Shown here: positions 1 to 9,004 of the stretch, one piece after another
Numbering within the stretch: position 1 is the stretch's first letter
Layout of the letters: the number at the start of each line of letters is the position of its first letter
From: Nocardioides panzhihuensis
GTDB taxonomy: Bacteria; Actinomycetota; Actinomycetes; Propionibacteriales; Nocardioidaceae
Direction of reading: 5' to 3'
Assembly: GCF_013408335.1 (NCBI RefSeq)
Contig: NZ_JACBZR010000001.1
Coordinates: 5,295,501-5,359,500, forward strand
DNA length: 64,000 nt
Translations under genes and position numbers: made by a program
Notes under the pieces: model-generated
Told to the model about the DNA's origin: nothing
The model's database searches: none
What the model saw: only the letters and a program-made list of their open reading frames with translations

Positions 1-1113
1 CCAGCGTCCCGCGGTTGGGGATGGGCCGCGCACCTGCGCGAGGGCGGTACGACGCCGTGGACATCCTGGTCCGAGCCCGCCGCACCCTTCATGGCCGCCC
101 ACCTTCCGGGTGCCGAGGTGCTCGAGCTGCTGCGTCGGCTCAACGCGACCGGCCCGGTGGAGCCCTCGCGGGCCGATGCCCTGCTGCGTACGAGCCCTCC
201 CGGCCGTGGCCGCAGAGACCTCCCTCTGCTCGGGGACACCGAGACCAGGACGTACGGCCCGCCGCCGGTCGATCCGGCGACGCTGTCGTCGCGGGAGCTG
301 CTGCGGGCAGCGAGCGTGCTGCTCGCCGAGGACCTGCTCGACACCGTGGAGGCCGTCCCGGTGCGGCGCCGGCGGTGGTGGTCGCGTCGTCCCAAGGAGT
401 CAGCGGACGACCGGCAGAGGTTTCCCTACCGTCTGGTCGGTTCGCCGTGGCTCACGCTGCCCATCCGCGAGGAGCTGGAGCGGCAGGGCAGGCTGCCCAA
501 CGGCGACGGCTACACCGTCTACGTCCTCGGTGGCCCGCTGGACGAGGTCGCCGCCGGTGCGTGGAAGTTCCGCACCTTCACCAATCGGGTCAACCCCTGG
601 AGCATCTGGATCCGCGACGCCCAGTGGCGTGGCTGGTTCGGTCCCCGTGCCGACCTGCCCCGGATCGCCCGTTGGTGGGCCGATCGGGTCGGGAAGGACC
701 GCGTCGAGATCGTCACCGACCCTGCTCTGCTCCCTGGCCTCCTCGGCGTCGACAGCGTTCCGGGGCCTTGGGAGATCTCGGCCGAGGCGAACGAGGTCGC
801 TCGGGTGATCGGGCAGGTCCTCTGCGTACGAACCGATCTCGAGGCCCAGCGGAAGCTGCTCATCGACGAGCTGCGACCGCGGTTGGAGAAGCTCGAACCG
901 CACATCCCGGGAGCCCGGGAGGTCGGGGTCCCGGCAGAAAGTTTTGATTGGGTCGAAACACAGGCGCGGGCCCAACGTGATGCGCTGGTGCAAGCCGGAT
1001 ACGCTCTCCACGGAGACCCTGACCGGCTGCTCCCCTCCGGGACGGCGACGCAGGGTCCCGACGAGCGCCGGGCGCTGGCGCTCGCGTTGTCATTGCTGGC
1101 GGGGCGTCCTTAG
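1..1113 (+). CDS. Hypothetical protein, 5' end outside the window
   Basis: The frame is open from the first base of the window and reads protein-like sequence (GWAAHLREGGTTPWTSW) before the first internal ATG at 91, so the true start probably lies upstream and the gene is partial. About 370 codons are visible. The product is soluble and Trp/Arg-rich, with a motif-like stretch FRTFTNRVNPWSIWIRD near its middle and an EKLEPHIPGA segment near the C-terminus. I do not recognise the family. It ends 12 bases before a sulfotransferase-like gene on the same strand, whose ribosome binding site overlaps the stop codon, so the two are probably co-transcribed. Confidence 0.7.
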   Translation, partial: PASRGWGWAAHLREGGTTPWTSWSEPAAPFMAAHLPGAEVLELLRRLNATGPVEPSRADALLRTSPPGRGRRDLPLLGDTETRTYGPPPVDPATLSSRELLRAASVLLAEDLLDTVEAVPVRRRRWWSRRPKESADDRQRFPYRLVGSPWLTLPIREELERQGRLPNGDGYTVYVLGGPLDEVAAGAWKFRTFTNRVNPWSIWIRDAQWRGWFGPRADLPRIARWWADRVGKDRVEIVTDPALLPGLLGVDSVPGPWEISAEANEVARVIGQVLCVRTDLEAQRKLLIDELRPRLEKLEPHIPGAREVGVPAESFDWVETQARAQRDALVQAGYALHGDPDRLLPSGTATQGPDERRALALALSLLAGRP

Positions 1114-1125
1114 AGGAGTAGAACG

Positions 1126-2322
1126 TTGGAGACTGGGCGGCGCGTGCTGCTTCACGTCGGCACCCCGAAGACGGGCACGTCCTATCTTCAGGATGTTCTG
1201 TTCCACAACCGGGAATCCCTCGCTGAGCAGGGAGTCCACTACTTCGCCGACCGCTTCGACGCTCATTTCCTGGCGGCCCTCGACCTGATGGACCTGCCCT
1301 GGGGCGGCATCGAGGAGGAGGCGACCGGTGCCTGGGACGCGCTCGCCGAGAAGGTGCGCGCCGTCGAGAACGGCACCGTGATCATCTCCCACGAGATCCT
1401 GGCGAGCGCGTCCTGGCAGCAGGCCAAGCACGCGCTGGACTCGATGGGTGACTCCGAGATCCACATCATGCTCTCCGCGCGCGACCTGGCCCGGCAGATC
1501 CCGGCGGAGTGGCAGGAGAACGTCAAGCACCGCTCCGTGGTCACCTACTCCGAGTTCCTCGAGGAGATCCGCGACCCAGATCGCGAGGGGCGGATCGGGT
1601 CGTGGTTCTGGGGTGTCCAGGAGCTGCCCGACATCCTCGACCGGTGGACCCAGGGCATCGCGCCCGAGCGCGTCCACCTGATCACCGTCCCGCCGCCGGG
1701 CTCGTCCTCCTCGCTGCTGTGGGAGCGGTTCTCGGCTGCCTTCGGTCTCGACGACCTGACCATCGACTTCGAGGGGATCGACCGCGGCAACCCGTCCCTC
1801 GGCGTGCCCGAGGCAGCTCTGCTGCGCGAGATCAACCTGGCGGTCGTGCCCGTCATCGAGCCGGCCGACTACCGGCCGTTCGTACGTGAGTTCCTGGCCC
1901 ACCGCACCCTGGCCAAGCGCCGCGACTCGGCGCGCCTGGCGCTCTCTCCCTCGATCCTGCCGTGGGTCGAGGCGCTGTCCCAGAGCTGGGTCGATGCGCT
2001 GGCGGGACGTGGCTACGACGTGGTCGGGGGGCTGGAGGAGCTGCTGGTCCCCGCTGACCTCGCAGGCAAGCCGTTCATCGACCCGGACGCGATCTCCTCG
2101 CGCGAGGTGCTCGACGCCGGCGTCGCCACCATCGACGCGCTGCTCCAAGAGGCCATCAGGCTGCGTAAGTCGGAGGCCCGGCTGGAGGACGAGGTCGCCG
2201 AGCTTCACGCCGAGCTCGACCACACCCGGTCGCTGGTGCCGAAGCAGCGTGCCCGCGAGGGGCTCGAGCGGCGCTGGTGGGGCCGAGCGGTGCTCAGGCT
2301 CTACCGCCTGGTTCGGCGCTAG
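1126..2322 (+). CDS. Sulfotransferase-like protein
   Basis: A protein of 398 residues that opens with a beta-strand and P-loop, LLHVGTPKTGTSYLQ (about residues 8-22). This matches the 5'-phosphosulfate-binding loop of PAPS-dependent sulfotransferases, and a later ARDLARQIPAEWQE segment fits the 3'-phosphate-binding region. The C-terminus (about 345-398) is charged and likely coiled-coil, ending in basic residues, which suggests membrane or polymer association. The TTG start at 1126 is chosen because GAGGAG lies seven bases upstream. It probably transfers sulfate to a carbohydrate or surface polymer, but the substrate cannot be told. The gene is convergent with the next one, with a four-base gap. 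Confidence 0.7.
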   Translation: METGRRVLLHVGTPKTGTSYLQDVLFHNRESLAEQGVHYFADRFDAHFLAALDLMDLPWGGIEEEATGAWDALAEKVRAVENGTVIISHEILASASWQQAKHALDSMGDSEIHIMLSARDLARQIPAEWQENVKHRSVVTYSEFLEEIRDPDREGRIGSWFWGVQELPDILDRWTQGIAPERVHLITVPPPGSSSSLLWERFSAAFGLDDLTIDFEGIDRGNPSLGVPEAALLREINLAVVPVIEPADYRPFVREFLAHRTLAKRRDSARLALSPSILPWVEALSQSWVDALAGRGYDVVGGLEELLVPADLAGKPFIDPDAISSREVLDAGVATIDALLQEAIRLRKSEARLEDEVAELHAELDHTRSLVPKQRAREGLERRWWGRAVLRLYRLVRR

Positions 2323-2326
2323 CCTC

Positions 2327-2935
2327 CTAGGCCACCAGGAGCGTCTCGAGCCGTCCGCCGGCGCGGGCGCGATCGACGACGTGGACCCGATCCCAGGAGC
2401 CGTCGGCGCCTCCGAAGGTCGCCGCGCACAGCAGTCGCGGCTGATCGTCGGTCCAACGGTGCCAATGGCGCTCGAACGACGTCGAGCGCACCATCCGCCC
2501 GCGTGCCTGCTGGCCGTCGATCGCCACCGCGCGAGGCACGTCGATCATGACCAGCGACGTACGCCAGCCGCGGGCCCGGGCGATCCGCCCGAGCAGTGCG
2601 CGGCGCCGGGGCCGGGTGGCGGGGTCGTGGACGAGGACCGTCCGCCGATCGCGGGTCGGGCCGAGCACGAGCACCAAGGTCACGAACGCATGCCACAGGT
2701 GCACCGCCGGCCGGTAGAGACGGTAGGGAATCCGTGGCACCCGAGCCGCGAGCCAGCGTGCCGAGGTCTCGGGATCGAGGGTCCGTACGGCGGGGTTCCG
2801 CTCAGCCACCTGTCGGATCAGCGTGCTCTTGCCGGCGCCGGGTACGCCGCCCAGGAGGAGCAGGTGGGGCCTTTCCCCGATCTCTGCTGGGGGGCAGGCG
2901 GGGCTGACCGGGGTGAGGCTCGCGTCGGGGGTCAT
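2327..2935 (-). CDS. P-loop kinase-like AAA family protein
   Basis: A protein of 202 residues with a clear Walker A motif, GGVPGAGKSTLI (about residues 28-39). A mid-protein VLVHDPATRPRRRALL segment resembles the acceptor/strand-2 region of zeta-toxin-like and gluconate-kinase-like nucleotide kinases. SLVMIDVPRAVAIDGQ and RGRMVRSTSFERHW (about 125-155) carry the Arg residues expected in the lid. The family is usually annotated as AAA ATPase or ATP-binding protein with unknown substrate. ATG is preceded by AGGAGCAG. It stands alone between converging neighbours. Zeta-toxin function is not supported, because there is no antitoxin gene. Confidence 0.65.
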   Translation of the reverse strand: MTPDASLTPVSPACPPAEIGERPHLLLLGGVPGAGKSTLIRQVAERNPAVRTLDPETSARWLAARVPRIPYRLYRPAVHLWHAFVTLVLVLGPTRDRRTVLVHDPATRPRRRALLGRIARARGWRTSLVMIDVPRAVAIDGQQARGRMVRSTSFERHWHRWTDDQPRLLCAATFGGADGSWDRVHVVDRARAGGRLETLLVA

Positions 2936-3022
2936 CTGCTGCTCCTCCTGAGCGGACTACATCAGTGTGGAATCCGGTATTCGGAGGAACGTGTGAGGAA
3001 CCTGTGTGGTTCCTGTGAGGCC

Positions 3023-3721
3023 TCAGGCTTCTTCGGCGCGACGCGGTAGCAGCTCGCGCGAGGCGTAGCGGCCGATCTGGTAGGTCATCCACCCGTCAGC
3101 CCCGGCGCCGACGACACCGCCGACCAGCGGGATCCGCTTGGCCGCCATCGAGATCATGCCCCGGCCGGTGACCCGGCTGAGCAGCTCCTGGGCCACCTCC
3201 GCGGCGACGATGGCATCAACCGCGCGGTCGTAGCTGGGCGCGGTCGCGATCGCCATCGGCGGCGCGGGAATCCGCTTCTCCTGGATCTGCTTGCCGACCT
3301 TCTCCTCGCTCAGGAGGGTGAGCAGGATGCCGTTGCGTACGCGCGGGTCGGTCAGGTCGTAGCCACGCAGATGCGCGATCGCGGCCACCATCCGGCACTG
3401 GATGATCGCCATCCCGGTGATGTTGGCGGGGAGGGTGATGGCCGTGGTGACCACACCGCCGATGTTGGTCGCGAAGCCGCCCACGCCGGCGAGCCGCACG
3501 TGGTTGTCGATGATGTGCTTCACCGCGAGCTCGACGTCGCCGTCGTGGTCCTTGAGGTGCTTCTCGGCGGCCTTGGCTGCGCCCGGGAGTGGGCCGACGC
3601 CGACGATGGCGTGGTGCAGCGCCTGCCTGACCACGGTGGTGGTCACGCCGGGGGCGGACTGGATGACTTTGGGTGCGAGCCGGCCAGCCGCACTGGTGAG
3701 CACCGACTTGGGACCGATCAT
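3023..3721 (-). CDS. EcsC family protein
   Basis: About 232 residues starting at an ATG at 3721; an in-frame TTG two codons upstream is less likely. It has the Gly/Ala-rich helical pattern of the EcsC family, including GVGGFATNIGGVVTTAITLPANITG (split here as GVGGFATNIGG then TLPANITG) and a C-terminal KRIPLVGGVVGAGADGW stretch typical of the family. EcsC proteins are associated with membranes and sometimes with ABC exporters, but their biochemical role is unknown. It is divergent from aat, with a 56-base spacer. Confidence 0.8.
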   Translation of the reverse strand: MIGPKSVLTSAAGRLAPKVIQSAPGVTTTVVRQALHHAIVGVGPLPGAAKAAEKHLKDHDGDVELAVKHIIDNHVRLAGVGGFATNIGGVVTTAITLPANITGMAIIQCRMVAAIAHLRGYDLTDPRVRNGILLTLLSEEKVGKQIQEKRIPAPPMAIATAPSYDRAVDAIVAAEVAQELLSRVTGRGMISMAAKRIPLVGGVVGAGADGWMTYQIGRYASRELLPRRAEEA

Positions 3722-3777
3722 GAGCAAATCTTAAGCGTGTGGTGGTTGAGCCTGGTGCAGGGCGATAACGTTTCGTC

Positions 3778-4512
3778 GTGGCGAATCTTCGGGGTCCTGT
3801 CGAACCGGAGCCGTCGCCGTGGGCTTTCGCGGACCTTCGGGACCCAGGAACGGACGCTCATGGAGGGGCGGAGCTGGACGATCTGGTGGGGATGGGTGCG
3901 GACGTCGCGCCCGGGACGCTGCTGGCCGCGTACCGTCACGGGATCTTCCCCATGCCCGGCGAGTCTCCACGGGATCCGATGATGTGGTTCTCACCGGTCA
4001 GGCGTGGCGTGCTTCCTCTGGACGGGCTCGTGGTCTCGCGGTCCTTGCGCCGGTCGGTGCGGGACTTCGAGATCAGGGTCGACACCAGCTTCGACGAGGT
4101 GATGGCCTCGTGTGCCGATCCGCGCCGGCCGCACGGCTGGATCGACAAGCGGATCCGTCGGGCGTACGGCGACCTGCACCGGCTGGGCTGGGCCCACTCG
4201 GTCGAGGCCTGGCAGGACGACCGCCTGGTCGGCGGGCTCTATGGGGTGGCCATCGGCGGGCTCTTCGCCGGGGAGTCGATGTTCCATCGTGTCCGCGACG
4301 CGTCCAAGGTCGCTCTCGTCGGGCTGGTCTCCGCGCTGCGCGAGGCGGGGTCGACCGACCAGCGGATCCTGGACGTGCAGTGGCGCACCGACCATCTCGC
4401 CTCGCTCGGCGTGATGGAGGTGGATCGCAACGACTACCTCGACCGCCTGGAGAAGGCGCTCAGACTGCCGCTCCCGGAGGTCTTCGGCGGTCCTTCGACG
4501 CAGACGTCCTAG
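3778..4512 (+). CDS. aat: Leucyl/phenylalanyl-tRNA-protein transferase
   Basis: Transfers Leu or Phe from aminoacyl-tRNA to the N-terminus of proteins carrying an N-terminal Arg or Lys, marking them for ClpAP/ClpS degradation in the cytoplasm. The 244-residue sequence carries the family hallmarks: AAYRHGIFPMP (about 50-60), MMWFSPVRRGVLPL (68-81), the PHGWID segment, the AHSVEAWQDDRLVGGLYG core (142-159), and FAGESMFHR with the central ESMF motif. The length is normal. The start is GTG at 3778. It is a single-gene unit followed by a convergent rhodanese gene. Confidence 0.95.
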   Translation: MANLRGPVEPEPSPWAFADLRDPGTDAHGGAELDDLVGMGADVAPGTLLAAYRHGIFPMPGESPRDPMMWFSPVRRGVLPLDGLVVSRSLRRSVRDFEIRVDTSFDEVMASCADPRRPHGWIDKRIRRAYGDLHRLGWAHSVEAWQDDRLVGGLYGVAIGGLFAGESMFHRVRDASKVALVGLVSALREAGSTDQRILDVQWRTDHLASLGVMEVDRNDYLDRLEKALRLPLPEVFGGPSTQTS

Positions 4513-4522
4513 AGGCCGAGTC

Positions 4523-4849
4523 CTAGAGAACGTACGCCTCGGAGCCGGTCTCGCTGACCATCGGCCGCCCGGCGGCGGCCCAGTCGAGCATCCCGCCGGC
4601 GAGGTTGACGACCTCGAAGCCCTGCTGGGCGAGGTAGTTGACCGCCTGGGCACTGCGTCCGCCGACCTTGCAGACCACCAGCGTCTGGCCGTCGGGAAGG
4701 TCACCGAGGCGCGCCGGGAGCTCTTGGAGCGGGATGTGGGTCGCACCCTCGATGTGACCCGCGGCCCACTCGTCGTCCTCGCGGACATCGAGGACTGCCA
4801 CGGGCAGGGGATCGGGAACTCCGGTGATCTCGACGGTGGGGATGCTCAC
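4523..4849 (-). CDS. Rhodanese-like domain protein
   Basis: A single rhodanese domain of 108 residues. DVREDDEWAAGHIEGATHIP (about 21-40) is the conserved first motif. The active-site loop TLVVCKVGGRSAQA supplies the catalytic Cys, and NLAGGMLDW gives the C-terminal motif. Such stand-alone domains carry persulfide sulfur on the Cys and act in sulfur trafficking or cyanide detoxification. The acceptor here is unknown. It lies ten bases downstream of the DNA glycosylase gene on the same strand and is probably co-transcribed with it. Confidence 0.9.
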   Translation of the reverse strand: MSIPTVEITGVPDPLPVAVLDVREDDEWAAGHIEGATHIPLQELPARLGDLPDGQTLVVCKVGGRSAQAVNYLAQQGFEVVNLAGGMLDWAAAGRPMVSETGSEAYVL

Positions 4850-4858
4850 CCGTAAAGC

Positions 4859-5722
4859 CTACTTGAGCAGCCGAGACATCCGGCGATCGGCGAGCGGCTT
4901 CCCGCCGGTCTGACACGTGGGGCAGTACTGCAGGCTGGAATCGGCGAAACTGACCTCGAGGACCGTGTCGGCGCAGACCGGGCACTTCTTGCCCGCCTTG
5001 CCGTGCACGGCGAGGTTGGACTTCTTCTCGCCCTTGAGCTCGCTCATCGCCAAGCCGGAGTCGCGCTCGACTGCGTCCTTCAGGGTGGCGCGAAGGGCTG
5101 TGTAGAGGCTCTCCGACTCCTCGTCGGTCATCTCGGCGGGCTTGAACGGCGACATCTTCGCCGCCCACAGGATCTCGTCGGAGTAGGCGTTGCCGATGCC
5201 CGCGATGATCGACTGCATCCGCAGCACACCCTTGATCTGCTTACGGCCCTGACCGGCGAGGATCTCGCGGAAGCGGTCCAGGGTGAAGTCGTCGGCGAGT
5301 GGGTCGGGTCCCAGTGAGGCGACACCCGGGACGTCCTGCGGATCGTGAACGACGTAGAGAGCCAGGCGCTTCTTGGTGCCGCCCTCGGTGATGTCCAGCC
5401 CGGTGTCGTCGTCGAGCACGATCCGGATCGCGAGACCGCTCTTGGATCCCGGGCGAGGCGGTGTCGCCGGGAGCTCGTTGCGCCACCGGATCCAGCCGCC
5501 GCGGGCCAGGTGCAGCACCAGATGGACCCCGCTGGCCTCGATGTCGATGAACTTGCCGTGGCGGGTCACGTTGTCGACCAGCGTGCCCTCGACTGCGGTC
5601 AGCGACGGGTCGTACGTCTTCAGGGCGCTGAACTGCGCGACGTGCACCTTCGTGATCGCCCGGCCGTCGAGGCGGCCGCGCAGGTCCTCGGCGAGCGCTT
5701 CCACCTCGGGTAGTTCCGGCAT
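4859..5722 (-). CDS. Fpg/Nei family DNA glycosylase
   Basis: Bifunctional base-excision repair enzyme that removes oxidised bases and nicks the abasic site. The mature N-terminus PELPEVEAL gives the catalytic Pro and Glu, TRHGKFIDI contains the conserved Lys, and the helix-two-turn-helix region (RMQSIIAGIGNAYSDEILW) is complete. The C-terminal zinc finger is present as CPVC and CPTC pairs (about 253-273). Length is 287 residues, normal for the family. SMSELKGEKKSN-type linker and PLADRRMSRLLK tail suggest the actinobacterial Fpg2/Nei branch rather than housekeeping MutM, so I give no symbol. Confidence 0.9.
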   Translation of the reverse strand: MPELPEVEALAEDLRGRLDGRAITKVHVAQFSALKTYDPSLTAVEGTLVDNVTRHGKFIDIEASGVHLVLHLARGGWIRWRNELPATPPRPGSKSGLAIRIVLDDDTGLDITEGGTKKRLALYVVHDPQDVPGVASLGPDPLADDFTLDRFREILAGQGRKQIKGVLRMQSIIAGIGNAYSDEILWAAKMSPFKPAEMTDEESESLYTALRATLKDAVERDSGLAMSELKGEKKSNLAVHGKAGKKCPVCADTVLEVSFADSSLQYCPTCQTGGKPLADRRMSRLLK

Positions 5723-5816
5723 GCCCGCGAGTCTAGATCCTCAGGCTTGCGTAGCGGGGGAGGATCCGGCTAGCATCGAACACATGTTCGACCCTAGCGG
5801 TCGATGTGGGAGTCTG

Positions 5817-5846
5817 CGGCTTTCTAGCGTTTATTCTAGAAAGCCG
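5817..5846. repeat. 11-bp inverted repeat upstream of the AAA ATPase gene
   Basis: Perfect arms CGGCTTTCTAG (5817-5827) and CTAGAAAGCCG (5836-5846) flank an eight-base AT-rich loop. There is no T-tract after it, and it lies in the divergent spacer between the glycosylase and the AAA ATPase, about 80 bases before the ATPase ATG. A protein-binding site or a regulatory hairpin is more likely than a terminator. The surrounding 200 bases are clearly less GC-rich than the flanking genes. Confidence 0.6.
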
Positions 5847-5927
5847 GATAGAGACCTACGCTCGTGAAAGATGTGGCTCGCTAGCGAAATCTAAGACGCG
5901 TCCTATAGATCTGGATATCGTCTGATC

Positions 5928-7124
5928 ATGGACCCCATCCGCAATCCGTACGCTCCGGGCGCGGGCCAGCGGCCCCCTGAGCTCGCCGGTCGGAACGAGC
6001 AGCTCGGGCAGTTCGACGTGGTGTTGGAGCGGGTGGCGAGGGGTCGTCCGGAGCGGTCGCTGGTGCTCACCGGGCTCCGCGGCGTCGGCAAGACGGTCCT
6101 GCTCAACACCCTGCGCTCCGCGGCGGTCCGCAAGGGCTGGGGCACAGGGAAGATGGAGGCGCGCCCCGATCAGTCGTTGCGCCGGCCGCTGTCGAGTGCG
6201 TTGCACCAGGCGGTGCGCGAGCTGGGACATCCGAGCGCCGACGACGTCGACCATGTGCTCGGTGTGATCCGCTCGTTCGCTCAGCGGGAGGCCGGCCCCA
6301 ACGCCAAGCTGCGCGAGCAGTGGTCGCCGGGCATCGAGGCTCCGGCGGTCCGGGGGCGCGCTGACTCCGGTGACATAGAGATCGACCTGGTCGAGCTGCT
6401 CACCGATGTCGGCGGGCTCGCGGCGGATGTCGGCAAGGGCGTCGGGGTCTTCATCGACGAGATGCAGGACCTCGGCCCCGACGACGTCTCCGCGATGTGC
6501 GCGGCCTGCCACGAGATCAGCCAGTCGGGGCTCCCGGTGATCGTCGTCGGCGCAGGACTGCCACATCTCCCGGCCGTGCTCTCGGCGAGCAAGTCCTACT
6601 CGGAGCGGCTCTTCTCCTACCAGCGCATCGACCGCCTCGAGCGCGACGCCGCCGACCGTGCCCTCGCCGCTCCCGCGGGAGAAGAAGAGGCCGAGTTCGA
6701 GACCGCCGCGCTGGAGGAGATGTACGCCGCCACCGGCGGCTACCCCTACTTCATCCAGGCCTACGGCAAGACCGTGTGGGACCAGGCGCCCCGCTCGCCG
6801 ATCACCGTGGCGGACGTGAAGGTCGCCGCTCCCGAGGCCGAGCGCGAGCTGGCGGTCGGCTTCTTCGGCTCACGCTACGAGCGCGCCACCCCCGCCGAGC
6901 GGGACTACCTCCGGGCGATGGCCGATGCCGCCGTCGAGCTCGGCGCCGACGACATCGGCACCGTCGCCACCGCGGACGTCGCAGCATTCCTCAACAAGAA
7001 GCCGCAGTCGCTCTCGCCTGCCCGTGACGCGCTGATGAAGAAGGGCCTCATCTACTCCGGCGAACGCGGCCGGATCGCGTTCACCGTCCCTCACTTCGGT
7101 CGATATCTGCGTCAGCAGGGCTGA
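5928..7124 (+). CDS. AAA ATPase with C-terminal winged helix (archaeal-ATPase-like)
   Basis: A protein of 398 residues. Residues 1-25 contain PIRNPYAPGAGQRPPELAGR, a typical lead-in to the ATPase domain. Walker A is TGLRGVGKTVLLN (about 47-59). Walker B is VGVFIDEMQDL (about 172-182), followed by VIVVGAGLPHLP. The C-terminal part (about 300-398) looks like a winged helix: AAFLNKKPQSLSPARDALMKKG and a FTVPHFGRYL tail. Members are found widely in actinobacteria as stand-alone ATPases with unknown partners. A fragment of a close paralogue of its last 55 codons lies at 9384-9548. Confidence 0.75.
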   Translation: MDPIRNPYAPGAGQRPPELAGRNEQLGQFDVVLERVARGRPERSLVLTGLRGVGKTVLLNTLRSAAVRKGWGTGKMEARPDQSLRRPLSSALHQAVRELGHPSADDVDHVLGVIRSFAQREAGPNAKLREQWSPGIEAPAVRGRADSGDIEIDLVELLTDVGGLAADVGKGVGVFIDEMQDLGPDDVSAMCAACHEISQSGLPVIVVGAGLPHLPAVLSASKSYSERLFSYQRIDRLERDAADRALAAPAGEEEAEFETAALEEMYAATGGYPYFIQAYGKTVWDQAPRSPITVADVKVAAPEAERELAVGFFGSRYERATPAERDYLRAMADAAVELGADDIGTVATADVAAFLNKKPQSLSPARDALMKKGLIYSGERGRIAFTVPHFGRYLRQQG

Positions 7125-7227
7125 GCAGTCATCGCGGAGCCGGCAACGGCCAGCTGCTGCAGGAGGACGCTCGCCCGTACCGGCGTTGTTCTACGGTGGA
7201 TGACGTACGCGCCGAGAAGGAGACCGC

Positions 7228-8952
7228 ATGTCGACCATCGCCGAACAGATCGTGTCCACCTTGTCCGCCAGCGGCGTCCGCCGCGTCTACGGGATCCCGG
7301 GTGACTCCCTCAACGGGTTCACCGACGCGCTCCGCAAGGACGGAGACATGAGCTGGATCCAAGTACGTCACGAGGAGTCTGCCGCGTTCGCGGCGGCCGC
7401 CGACGCGGCGGTTACGGGTGAGCTCGCGGTGGTCGCCGGGAGCTGTGGACCGGGCAACCTCCACCTGATCAACGGGCTCTTCGACGCCAACCGTTCACGG
7501 GTTCCGGTGCTCGCGATCGCCGCCCAGATCCCGACCGCCGAGATCGGCACCAACTACTTCCAGGAGACGCACCCGCGGGACCTGTTCCGAGAGTGTTCGG
7601 TCTACACCGAGTACGTCGCGCAGCCGAGCCAGATGCCGCATGTTCTGGAGATCGCGATGCGTGCGGCGGTCGAGAAGCAGGGCGTCGCGGTGCTGGTGAT
7701 CCCCGGGGACGTCGCGCTCGCCGAGGCGATGGTCGACCGGGCCGTGGCGATCCGCCCGACGCGCTCCCGGGTCATTCCCGACGAGGACGAGATCAGGCAG
7801 GCGGCCGACCTGCTGAACGCCGGTGAGCGGGTCACGATCCTCGCCGGCGCGGGCTGTGCAGGTGCGCACGACGAGGTGGTGGCCCTGGCCGAGGCTCTCG
7901 GCGCCCCGGTGGTGCACGCGCTACGCGGAAAGGAGTTCTTGGAGTACGACAACCCCTACGACGTGGGGATGACCGGCCTGCTGGGCTTCGCCTCCGGCTA
8001 TCGCGCGATGGAGCGGGCCGACACGCTGCTCATGCTCGGCACCGACTTCCCCTACCGGCAGTTCTTCCCCAAGAGCGCCAAGACCATCCAGGTCGACGTA
8101 CGCGGCGAGCAGCTCGGTCGTCGCCACCCGATCGACCTCGGCATGGTGGGAACGGTCAAGGACACGGCCGCGGCGTTGCTGCCACTGCTCGACCGCAGTG
8201 GAGACAGGCAGCACCTGGACGACTCCCTGGACCACTACCGCCGCACCCGGACCAAGCTCGACGAGCTGGCCACCCCGTCCCGGTCGAAGACGCCGATCCA
8301 CCCGCAGTATCTTGCTCGGTTGGTCGACCAGGCCGCCTCCGACGATGCCGTCTTCATCCCCGACGTCGGATCGCCGGTGGTGTGGGCGGCGCGCTATCTG
8401 ACCATGAACGGTCGCCGCCGGCTGATCGGCTCCTTCGCCCACGGCTCGATGGCCAACGCGCTGCCGCAGGCGGTCGGCGCCCAGATCGCCCACCCGGACC
8501 GTCAGGTCGTCGCGCTCGCCGGTGACGGTGGGCTCACCATGCTCCTCGGCGAGCTGCTCACCCTCGTCCAGAACCGGCTCCCGGTGAAACTCGTCGTGTT
8601 CAACAACTCCTCGTTGAACTTCGTCGAGCTGGAGATGAAGGCAGCCGGCTTCGTCACGTACGGCACCGACCTGGTGAACCCGAGCTTCGCCGACGTCGCC
8701 AACGCGATGGGCATCTACGCTCGTCGCGTCGAACGCTCCGAGGATCTTCCGGAGGCGGTCGCCGACGTCCTCGGTCACGACGGCCCCGCCCTCCTCGACG
8801 TTGTCACGGAGCGCCAGGAGCTCTCCATCCCGCCCAACATCACCGCCGAGCAGCTCAAGGGCTTCACCCTTTACGCCATCCGGTCGGTCATGTCCGGTCG
8901 AGGTGACGAGCTGATCGACCTCAGCCGAGCCAACCTCCGTCAGCTGTTCTAG
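7228..8952 (+). CDS. poxB: Pyruvate dehydrogenase (quinone) / pyruvate oxidase, ThDP-dependent
   Basis: Peripheral membrane flavoenzyme that decarboxylates pyruvate to acetate and passes electrons to the quinone pool. The three ThDP-family domains are intact. The N-terminal Pyr domain has VYGIPGDSLNGF and the catalytic Glu in VRHEESAAFAAAA. The central domain binds FAD. The C-terminal PP domain has the ThDP/Mg motif ALAGDGGLTMLLGELLT through FNNSSLNFVELE. The length of 574 residues fits PoxB. Start ATG has AGAAGGAG upstream. It stands alone, about 100 bases after the AAA ATPase gene. Acetolactate synthase is less likely given the C-terminal residues and absence of a small-subunit gene. Confidence 0.9.
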   Translation: MSTIAEQIVSTLSASGVRRVYGIPGDSLNGFTDALRKDGDMSWIQVRHEESAAFAAAADAAVTGELAVVAGSCGPGNLHLINGLFDANRSRVPVLAIAAQIPTAEIGTNYFQETHPRDLFRECSVYTEYVAQPSQMPHVLEIAMRAAVEKQGVAVLVIPGDVALAEAMVDRAVAIRPTRSRVIPDEDEIRQAADLLNAGERVTILAGAGCAGAHDEVVALAEALGAPVVHALRGKEFLEYDNPYDVGMTGLLGFASGYRAMERADTLLMLGTDFPYRQFFPKSAKTIQVDVRGEQLGRRHPIDLGMVGTVKDTAAALLPLLDRSGDRQHLDDSLDHYRRTRTKLDELATPSRSKTPIHPQYLARLVDQAASDDAVFIPDVGSPVVWAARYLTMNGRRRLIGSFAHGSMANALPQAVGAQIAHPDRQVVALAGDGGLTMLLGELLTLVQNRLPVKLVVFNNSSLNFVELEMKAAGFVTYGTDLVNPSFADVANAMGIYARRVERSEDLPEAVADVLGHDGPALLDVVTERQELSIPPNITAEQLKGFTLYAIRSVMSGRGDELIDLSRANLRQLF

Positions 8953-9004
8953 GAGGTGGCCGGTGTGGCGCGCCTTGGGATGACAAAGTCATGCGGGGCA
9001 AAGG

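Noticed and set aside
2327..2935. Zeta toxin of a toxin-antitoxin pair
   Set aside because: The protein has a P-loop but no adjacent epsilon-type antitoxin, and the neighbours are housekeeping genes.
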